A stretch of DNA of 10,947 nt from Bacillota bacterium (GTDB lineage: Bacteria > Bacillota > Tb-RUG-66): the NCBI GenBank assembly GCA_016288255.1, contig JAEEYS010000137.1:1-10947 (forward strand). Reading direction: 5' to 3'. Position numbers and translations under genes: made by a program. The notes beneath the pieces were generated by a model. It searched no databases. It was not told the DNA's origin and saw nothing but the letters and a program-made list of their open reading frames with translations. Positions 6,195 to 10,947 of this stretch are shown piece by piece (position 1 is the stretch's first letter; every line of letters begins with the position of its first letter).

Positions 6195-6241
6195 CCTTTA
6201 TAGAACATGCATGAGGGAATAGGAAGGAGTATTTTAGCACA

Positions 6242-8851
6242 ATGGCAGAAAAATGGACAAGTTTTGAAATCAGAGATAAATTCATTCAATTTTTTGAAAA
6301 GAACGGACATACTCATGTGCCCAGTTCTTCTTTGATCCCTACCAATGATAAAACGTTGCTGTTTACCAATGCGGGGATGAATCAGTTCAAGGATGTCTTT
6401 TTGGGGCATGCGGTGCTGCCTTATAAAAGAGCGGTGTCCTCTCAAAAATGCGTTCGCGCAGGGGGCAAGCACAATGATTTGGATATGGTGGGAAAAACGC
6501 CTCGGCACCATACTTTTTTTGAAATGCTGGGAAACTTCTCTTTTGGAGACTATTTTAAACGGGAAGCGATCACTTTTGCGTGGACTTTTCTGACAGAAGA
6601 ATTGTGTATTCCAAAAGAAAAATTGTATGTCAGCGTGTATAAAGACGATGACGAAGCCTATGATATTTGGAAAGATGAAATGCATGTGCCGGCAGAAAAA
6701 ATCGTTCGGCTGGGTGAAAAAGATAATTTTTGGAGCATGGGGGATACCGGTCCCTGCGGTCCCTGCAGTGAAATTTTTGTGGACAGAGGGGAAGAGCTTT
6801 CCTGCGGACATCCCCAATGCGGTATCGGGGTCTGTGATTGCGACAGATGGACCGAAATTTGGAATTTGGTATTTATGCAGTATAACCGAGATGAAAACGG
6901 CGTATTGACACCGCTTCCGAGACCCAGTATCGACACCGGCATGGGTCTGGAAAGGATCACCATGTTCTTGCAGGGCGTTCACAGCAATTATGATACGGAT
7001 CTGCTTTATCCCATTATCCAATATATCGAAAAGATGACGGGAAAAACCTATGACGACGGGAAAGAAGGATTTCCTTTCCGCGTTATCGCAGATCATATTC
7101 GGTCTTGCACCTTCTTGATCAGCGACGGGGTCGTTCCGAGCAACGAAGGTAGAGGCTATGTGTTAAGAAGGATTTTAAGAAGAGCTGTTCGGTTTGGACA
7201 GGTTTTGGGATTTGAAGAACCTTTCTTCTATAAGATCGTAGATGAAGTAGTCAGATTGATGGGAGATTTCTTCCCGGACTTAAAAATAAAACAGGACTAT
7301 GTAAAAAATGTCATCCAAAACGAAGAAGAACGTTTCTTTATGACCTTGAACGAAGGACTCAGAAAAGCGGAAGAGATCTTGGGAGAATTAAAAGCGGAAA
7401 ACAAAACCGTGATCTCCGGGAAAGATGCGTTTTTGCTCTATGATACCTTTGGCTTTCCTATGGATCTGACAGAAGATTTGGCGGAAGAAAGAGGATTTAC
7501 CGTAGACAAAGCGGGCTTTGAAAAAGCGATGGAAGAACAGAAAACCAGAGCGAAAGAAGCCAGAAAAGCCAAAAACAATACCGATTATGTGTCGGAAGAA
7601 GAATTGAAGGATCTGCCGGAAACCAAGTTTGTCGGATATGATACCTTGGAAGAACAAGGCAAGGTATTATTAAGCGGAGAAGAATTTGTCATTACGGACG
7701 TTACCCCGTTTTACGGAGAATCCGGCGGTCAGGTGGGGGATACGGGCTGTATTGAAAACAATAACGGGACCTTTGAAGTAAAAGATACCAAAAAATCTCC
7801 GGACGGAAAGTTTATCCATGTGGGTTCTTTTATAAAAGGAAGTTTTTTGACGGGCGACATCGTTTCTTTAACAGTAGATAAAGAAAGACGAAAAGCCACT
7901 GCCAGAAACCATTCCGTGACCCATATCCTTCATAAAGCGTTAAAAGAAACTTTGGGAGAACATGTCAATCAGGCAGGTTCTTTGGTAGAAGCAGAACGGC
8001 TCAGATTTGACTTTAACCACTATCAAAGGATCACGGAAGAAGAACTGCTGACCATTGAAAACAGAGTCAATGAAATGATCTTTAGCGATCTGCCGGTCTG
8101 TCTTTCCATTTCTACGGTGGAAGACGCGGTAAAAGAAGGCGCTATGGCGCTTTTCGGAGAAAAATACGGTCAGGAAGTGCGTGTGATCACCATGGGGGAT
8201 TACAGCAAGGAACTTTGCGGCGGGACCCATGTCAAATCAACGGGAGAGATCGGCCTGTTCAAAATTTTATCGGAAGGCAGCGTAGGCGCCGGCTTAAGAA
8301 GGATAGAAGCGACTACCGGATATCAGGTACTTGCTTTATTGAGAGAAAACGATAAAATCATAAGCACCCTTTCCGAAAAATTGAAAGCCAGACCGGAAAG
8401 CATCGTCGACAAAGTGGACGCGCTGCAGGATAAGGTAAAAGAAACGGAACGGGAACTTTCCAAAATAGAAGCGAAGATGGCATCCAAACAAGCGGAAGAG
8501 ATCGAGATCGTAAAGATCCAAGACATAGAAGCGGTAGCAAAACAAGTCAATGTACCGGACATGGAAGCGTTAAGGAATACAGCGGATATGATCCGTGATA
8601 AGATTTCTTCCGGTATCGTGATCTTGGGAGCGGAAAATAACGGAAAAGTCAATTTTGTGGTTTCCGTGACCAAAGATTTGGCAGGAAAAGTGCTGCACGC
8701 GGGAAATATCATCAAAGAAGTGGCAAAAGTGGCCGGCGGCGGCGGCGGTGGGCGTCCCGACATGGCGCAGGCAGGCGCAAAAGACCCTTCCAAGATCGAA
8801 CAGGCTTTACAAAAAGGGTTGGAATTGGTAAAAGAAAAGATAGAAGGATAA
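6242..8851 (+). CDS. alaS: Alanyl-tRNA synthetase AlaRS
   Basis: This full-length class II synthetase of 869 residues charges tRNA-Ala and clears mischarged Ser/Gly. The catalytic core covers about residues 1-240, with FTNAGMNQFKDVFLG, the R-loop SSQKCVRAGGKHNDLD, HHTFFEMLGNFSFGDYF and the motif GMGLERI. The tRNA-binding helical region follows (GRGYVLRRILRRAVRF at about 302-317). The editing domain has the zinc-binding set H557 and H561 (HSVTH) plus C659 and H663 (CGGTH). A coiled-coil-like stretch (about 715-755) leads to the DHHA1/C-Ala domain with the glycine run GGGGGGRPDMAQAG near 829-842; the next residue is Ala where Gly is usual. The ribosome site AAGGAG is 12 bases before the ATG, slightly distant. 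It is probably transcribed with its own leader and ended by the hairpin at 8878-8922. All expected active-site residues are intact. Confidence 0.99.
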   Translation: MAEKWTSFEIRDKFIQFFEKNGHTHVPSSSLIPTNDKTLLFTNAGMNQFKDVFLGHAVLPYKRAVSSQKCVRAGGKHNDLDMVGKTPRHHTFFEMLGNFSFGDYFKREAITFAWTFLTEELCIPKEKLYVSVYKDDDEAYDIWKDEMHVPAEKIVRLGEKDNFWSMGDTGPCGPCSEIFVDRGEELSCGHPQCGIGVCDCDRWTEIWNLVFMQYNRDENGVLTPLPRPSIDTGMGLERITMFLQGVHSNYDTDLLYPIIQYIEKMTGKTYDDGKEGFPFRVIADHIRSCTFLISDGVVPSNEGRGYVLRRILRRAVRFGQVLGFEEPFFYKIVDEVVRLMGDFFPDLKIKQDYVKNVIQNEEERFFMTLNEGLRKAEEILGELKAENKTVISGKDAFLLYDTFGFPMDLTEDLAEERGFTVDKAGFEKAMEEQKTRAKEARKAKNNTDYVSEEELKDLPETKFVGYDTLEEQGKVLLSGEEFVITDVTPFYGESGGQVGDTGCIENNNGTFEVKDTKKSPDGKFIHVGSFIKGSFLTGDIVSLTVDKERRKATARNHSVTHILHKALKETLGEHVNQAGSLVEAERLRFDFNHYQRITEEELLTIENRVNEMIFSDLPVCLSISTVEDAVKEGAMALFGEKYGQEVRVITMGDYSKELCGGTHVKSTGEIGLFKILSEGSVGAGLRRIEATTGYQVLALLRENDKIISTLSEKLKARPESIVDKVDALQDKVKETERELSKIEAKMASKQAEEIEIVKIQDIEAVAKQVNVPDMEALRNTADMIRDKISSGIVILGAENNGKVNFVVSVTKDLAGKVLHAGNIIKEVAKVAGGGGGGRPDMAQAGAKDPSKIEQALQKGLELVKEKIEG

Positions 8852-8877
8852 ATGCCAAAAGTATAGAATAATAAAAA

Positions 8878-8923
8878 AAGAAAAGTTTAGGATTTTGAGA
8901 GAGTAAAATTCTATATTTTCTTT
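8878..8923 (+). terminator. A/U-rich terminator after alaS
   Basis: The arm at 8878-8896 pairs with 8905-8922. AAGAAAA pairs with TTTTCTT, then after a small internal loop TAGGATTTT pairs with AAAATTCTA with one G-U pair. The loop is 8 nt, and a T-rich 3' arm follows. The stem is long but A/U-rich, and the trailing U run is short, so efficiency is uncertain. Confidence 0.55.
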
Positions 8924-8948
8924 GATATCGAACAGGCAAACCTTCTTC

Positions 8949-8977
8949 TTGACAGAGCAGATTGAAGTGCCTCTTGT
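8949..8977 (+). promoter_or_regulatory. Candidate promoter of ireB-ruvX-DUF1292
   Basis: A perfect TTGACA (8949-8954) lies in the 217-base gap between alaS and ireB. At 17 bases downstream the hexamer is TCTTGT (8972-8977), a poor -10, with TTGTAA two bases further as an alternative. The leader would be about 85 nt. It contains a 7-bp inverted repeat, AAAAAGG (8979-8985) with CCTTTTT (9015-9021), of unknown meaning. Confidence 0.4.
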
Positions 8978-9068
8978 AAAAAAGGAGCGTTTTTAAGTAA
9001 AAAGAAGATGAAAACCTTTTTAAGATAACTTGTAAAAGTCATGATTCAAAGAGAAAGGAGAGGCAGCA

Positions 9069-9332
9069 ATGGAAAAAAACTTAAACCATACCATCAAACT
9101 AGATATGGAAGATAATAGGGAAGAAGAAAGAAAGATCCTTTTGGACGTGTTTCAAGCACTGAAAGAGAAGGGATACGATCCGGTCGTACAAATGGCAGGA
9201 TATTTGATTTCCGGTGATCCCGCTTACATTACAAGTCACAACAATGCCAGGAATTTGATCAAAAAAGTAGAACGAAATAAAATCATAGAAGAGCTCTTGA
9301 CTTTTTATTTGGAAGGTCGGGAGGATCTTTAA
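9069..9332 (+). CDS. ireB: IreB family regulatory phosphoprotein (UPF0297/YrzL)
   Basis: This 87-residue protein matches the IreB family from end to end. It has the N-terminal segment with HTIKLDMED, then helices leading to [20 protein letters not shown] (residues 34-53), [10 protein letters not shown] (57-66) and the helix [14 protein letters not shown]. In Enterococcus faecalis IreB is phosphorylated by the PASTA-domain kinase IreK on N-terminal threonines and limits cephalosporin resistance; T8 here is in the matching place. The ribosome site AAAGGAG is 8 bases upstream. The gene heads the conserved trio found after alaS in B. subtilis (yrzL-yrrK-yrzB) and is 13 bases from ruvX. The family assignment is firm; kinase control in this organism is inferred. 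Confidence 0.95.
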   Translation: MEKNLNHTIKLDMEDNREEERKILLDVFQALKEKGYDPVVQMAGYLISGDPAYITSHNNARNLIKKVERNKIIEELLTFYLEGREDL

Positions 9333-9345
9333 AGCCGGAGGACAG

Positions 9346-9771
9346 ATGAAATTAATGGGGCTGGATGTGGGCGAAAAAACCATCGGGATCGCGGTCAGTG
9401 ACGCTTTAAACATCACTGCGCAGGGGGTCATGACCCTTCGCCGCACGGAAGAAGAGGAAGATATCCAAAAGATCAGAAAACTGATAGAAGAATATGAGAT
9501 AGAAAAATTGGTAGTGGGGCTGCCAAAAAACATGAACGGTACCATCGGCTTTGTGGGCGAGCGGGTCTTGCTCTTTGCGGAGCGGTTAAAAGAGGCGCTG
9601 GATATTCCTGTGGATTTATGGGATGAGCGGCTCACGACCATGGAAGCGGAACGGGTGCTGCTTCAAAACGATATCAGCCGAAAAAAACGAAAAAAAGTGA
9701 TCGATAAATTAGCGGCAGTGCTGATCTTACAAAATTACATGGATCGGTTTTCGAATAAGGAGGGATTTTAA
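9346..9771 (+). CDS. ruvX: RuvX/YqgF family, putative pre-16S rRNA nuclease / Holliday junction resolvase
   Basis: This 141-residue RNase H-fold protein has the usual family length. Motifs in order are [16 protein letters not shown] (residues 4-19, metal-binding D7), [12 protein letters not shown] (55-66), [15 protein letters not shown] (92-106, acidic D93/E94) and [14 protein letters not shown] (119-132, D120). YqgF in E. coli has been linked to 16S rRNA 5' maturation, while the RuvX name reflects proposed Holliday-junction resolution; sequence alone cannot choose. GGAGG lies 4 bases before the ATG. The stop TAA overlaps the next gene's ATG (TAATG), so the two are co-translated. Confidence 0.95.
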   Translation: MKLMGLDVGEKTIGIAVSDALNITAQGVMTLRRTEEEEDIQKIRKLIEEYEIEKLVVGLPKNMNGTIGFVGERVLLFAERLKEALDIPVDLWDERLTTMEAERVLLQNDISRKKRKKVIDKLAAVLILQNYMDRFSNKEGF

Positions 9772-10043
9772 TGGAACAACAAAATGAAAATATAGTAGTG
9801 CTGTTGGACGATGAAGGAAATGAATTTGAATGTGAAATCGTTGATATGATCGATATTGAGGACAGAAGATATGTGATCGTGGTTCCGGATCCCAATGAAG
9901 AATATGTGGTGCCTCTTCGGGTGGAAACAGAGGACGGAGAAGACTTTTTTGTTTCTGTGGACGATGAAGATGAGTTTCAGGAAATTTTGGAAAAATGGGA
10001 ATTGTCCGGAGAATATGATGTGGACGATGAGTTTTTAAACTAA
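9771..10043 (+). CDS. DUF1292 protein (YrzB-like)
   Basis: This very acidic 90-residue protein begins with a DUF1292 pattern: IVVLLDDEGNEFECEIVDMI, then the strand YVIVVPDPNEE and VVPLRVETEDGE. It ends with an Asp/Glu-rich segment (ELSGEYDVDDEFLN). No catalytic motif, signal or membrane segment is visible. The start is certain: AAGGAGGG lies 6 bases upstream, and the ATG overlaps the ruvX stop. B. subtilis yrzB occupies the same position. The function of the family is not established. Confidence 0.9.
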   Translation: MEQQNENIVVLLDDEGNEFECEIVDMIDIEDRRYVIVVPDPNEEYVVPLRVETEDGEDFFVSVDDEDEFQEILEKWELSGEYDVDDEFLN

Positions 10044-10066
10044 GACCAAAAAATATACAATGACAA

Positions 10067-10116
10067 ACCGAAAAATGTGTCCTTTGGGGTAGAGGCTTTG
10101 CCTTTTGTCGGTATTT
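10067..10116 (+). terminator. Weak terminator-like structure after DUF1292
   Basis: ACCGA-AAAA (10067-10075) pairs with TTTT-G-TCGGT (10103-10112) with one bulged G, around a 27-nt interior that itself contains GGC-TTT-GCC (10094-10102). ATTTT follows. The fold is plausible but imperfect. It is the only candidate end for the ireB-ruvX-DUF1292 transcript seen in the 210-base gap. Confidence 0.35.
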
Positions 10117-10168
10117 TCAGATAAAAATCGGAAAAATGCAGATTTTGAAGTCAAAAGCCTGTCTATTT

Positions 10169-10177
10169 TGTTATAAT
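10169..10177 (+). promoter_or_regulatory. Extended -10 promoter of the LysO pair
   Basis: TGTTATAAT at 10169-10177 is a consensus extended -10 (TGn plus perfect TATAAT). TTGAAG at 10145-10150 is a possible -35, but its 21-base spacing is too long, so the extended -10 probably carries the promoter. The start site would be near 10184, only a few bases before the ribosome site of the upstream ORF at 10207. Confidence 0.6.
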
Positions 10178-10206
10178 AGAAGTAAGCTTAAGAGGATACA
10201 TTTTTT

Positions 10207-10257
10207 ATGTACGATCCGATGGGCAAAAGTCTAGTCAAAAGGCAGAAAAAAATATGA
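10207..10257 (+). CDS. Possible lysine-rich leader peptide upstream of the LysO pair
   Basis: An ATG at 10207, 10 bases after AGAGGA (10191-10196), encodes the 16-residue peptide MYDPMGKSLVKRQKKI. It stops with TGA at 10255-10257 and overlaps the transporter's ATG (10254-10256) as ATGA. Four of 16 residues are lysine, clustered near the end. The downstream gene has only a weak ribosome site of its own (AAGGCAG), so translation may be coupled. Because the DNA is A-rich, lysine codons could arise by chance. Confidence 0.4.
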   Translation: MYDPMGKSLVKRQKKI

Positions 10258-10544
10258 TATCAAATCTACTACTTATACTGTTGTTTTTAATCCTGGGCAT
10301 GATAGTAGGGATCAAATGCAAAATAGGGGAGCGCGTAATGGCGGTGAATCGCCGATTGGTCAGTTTATCCATTTATATTCTTCTTTTTATCATGGGACTG
10401 AAGATCGGCAATAACAAAGAGATCTTTGCGAGCATCCCTTCTCTTGGGTTATACGCGCTGATTTTATGTATCGGCGCTATGACAGGCAGTTTTCTTTTGG
10501 TCCACTTTTTTGTAAAGGAGAAAAAAGAAAAAAGTGAGTTTTAA
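10254..10544 (+). CDS. LysO-family lysine exporter, N-terminal half (split form)
   Basis: This 96-residue membrane protein has three predicted helices, at about residues 3-20, 36-51 and 62-86, and a short Lys/Glu tail. It aligns by eye with the N-terminal third of E. coli LysO (YbjE, DUF340), which exports lysine: both show a conserved basic loop followed by YxxLFxMGL. Here the motif reads LFIMGLKIGNNKE (43-55). It overlaps the next gene by 11 bases, so the two halves are made together and presumably form one transporter. Lysine as substrate is inferred from the family. ATG 10254 has a poor ribosome site and overlaps the short upstream ORF as ATGA. Confidence 0.85.
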   Translation: MISNLLLILLFLILGMIVGIKCKIGERVMAVNRRLVSLSIYILLFIMGLKIGNNKEIFASIPSLGLYALILCIGAMTGSFLLVHFFVKEKKEKSEF

Positions 10545-10947
10545 GATATTACTGGTGATCGTATTTGGTATCATATCGGGAAGGATCTGCAGCATGTTTC
10601 AGATGGAGCTTGCTTTTATGGATACGGTGCTCCAATATATTTTGATCGCTTTGGTCTTTTTTGTGGGAGTCGATTTGGGCAGCAATAAAGAGACGCTAAA
10701 AGATGGGACAAGACTGGGCACGGTGGTTTTGAAGCTTCCTTTTTTTACCGCGTTGGGAAGCCTTTTGGGAGGCCTTTTGGCAGGGCTTATCACACCCTAT
10801 ATGCCTTTGGAATCTTTGGCTGTCAGTGCCGGATTCGGATGGTATTCTTTGTCCGGCGTCATGATCACGGCTTCTTATTCCGCCATGCTGGGCACGGTGG
10901 CGTTTTTGGCCAATATCATACGGGAGCTTTTGGGGTTTGTTCTGATC
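10534..10947 (+). CDS. LysO-family lysine exporter, C-terminal part (runs off the window)
   Basis: An open frame from GTG 10534 runs 138 codons to the window edge without a stop. An in-frame stop at 10513-10515 prevents extension upstream, no ATG precedes codon 21, and AAAGGAG lies at 10514-10520, so GTG is the likeliest start although the spacing (13) is long. The product has helices at about residues 3-17, 33-47, 65-88 and beyond. It carries the LysO signatures GFGWYSLSG (100-108) and AFLANIIREL (123-132), closely matching E. coli LysO. The segment VFFVGVDLGSNKE (41-53) echoes FIMGLKIGNNKE in the partner protein. The full product is probably near 200 residues. Confidence 0.85.
   Translation, partial: MSFKILLVIVFGIISGRICSMFQMELAFMDTVLQYILIALVFFVGVDLGSNKETLKDGTRLGTVVLKLPFFTALGSLLGGLLAGLITPYMPLESLAVSAGFGWYSLSGVMITASYSAMLGTVAFLANIIRELLGFVLI

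Noticed and set aside
6156..6203. 15-codon ORF in the alaS leader as an alanine attenuator peptide
   Set aside because: It has no Ala codons, and the nearest AGG abuts its ATG, so no usable ribosome site exists.
6206..6213. CATGCATG palindrome before alaS as an operator
   Set aside because: An 8-base palindrome is easily found by chance in a leader of this length and has no second copy nearby.
6077..6241. T-box riboswitch before alaS
   Set aside because: The region is only 165 bases, and neither the AGGGTGGNACCGCG element nor a specifier-loop architecture is visible.
6146..7096. Long minus-strand ORF opposite alaS (316 codons)
   Set aside because: It lies antisense to the fully conserved alaS frame and its translation shows no recognisable domain; it is a shadow of the real gene's codon pattern.
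8724..8760. GGC-rich tract as a repeat element or GC island
   Set aside because: It simply encodes the conserved glycine run of the AlaRS C-terminal domain.
8973..9037. Direct repeat CTTGTAAAA (8973-8981 and 9029-9037)
   Set aside because: Nine A/T-rich bases repeated once in an A/T-rich gap is weak evidence; no array or spacing pattern supports an iteron or operator.
10044..10253. Lysine riboswitch upstream of the LysO genes
   Set aside because: The likely promoter is at 10169-10177, leaving only about 70 nt of leader, too short for the lysine aptamer, and its conserved core motifs are not seen.

Overview
The window looks like a core chromosomal segment of a low-to-moderate G+C Gram-positive anaerobe, probably a member of the Clostridia (Firmicutes/Bacillota). 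The reasons are strong AGGAGG-type ribosome sites, A/T-rich intergenic regions, U-tailed terminators, and a gene order that follows the Bacillus subtilis cymR-yrvO-mnmA ... yrrD ... yrrI-alaS-yrzL-yrrK-yrzB neighbourhood as I remember it. Every gene I can support is on the + strand. I see no rRNA, tRNA, insertion sequence, phage gene or CRISPR array.

Layout. (1) 1-1160: the tail of an unknown upstream gene, then a secreted or membrane-anchored three-repeat PepSY protein closed by a strong terminator. (2) 1161-4173: a sulfur/tRNA-thiolation operon, with its own promoter. It encodes an Rrf2 regulator with three IscR-like cysteines, a NifS-type cysteine desulfurase and the tRNA 2-thiouridylase MnmA. 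No NifU/IscU scaffold gene lies between them. A possible 27-codon ORF sits between nifS and mnmA. (3) 4174-6076: a PRC-barrel protein (YrrD-like), a 59-residue zinc-ribbon protein missed by a length cutoff, and an AI-2E-family membrane protein, tightly packed with ATGA or near-zero spacing. (4) 6077-8923: alaS, preceded by a leader with a terminator-like hairpin but no recognisable T-box, and followed by an A/U-rich terminator. (5) 8924-10116: the conserved trio ireB-ruvX-DUF1292. (6) 10117-10947: a LysO-family lysine exporter split into two overlapping genes, the second cut by the window end. A possible lysine-rich 16-residue upstream ORF overlaps the first gene by ATGA.

How the genes fit together: the regulator probably senses Fe-S or cysteine status and controls the desulfurase, which passes persulfide sulfur to MnmA for s2U34 in tRNA. 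AlaRS adds another tRNA function. IreB (a PASTA-kinase substrate in enterococci) and RuvX (16S rRNA processing/nuclease family) form a separate housekeeping unit.

Most of the window is ordinary conserved genome. The features most worth a second look are the two coupled upstream ORFs (before mnmA and before the LysO pair), a perfect-stem, U-tailed terminator-like hairpin inside the AI-2E gene, the shortened loop in MnmA, the unlisted zinc-ribbon gene, and the alaS leader hairpin.
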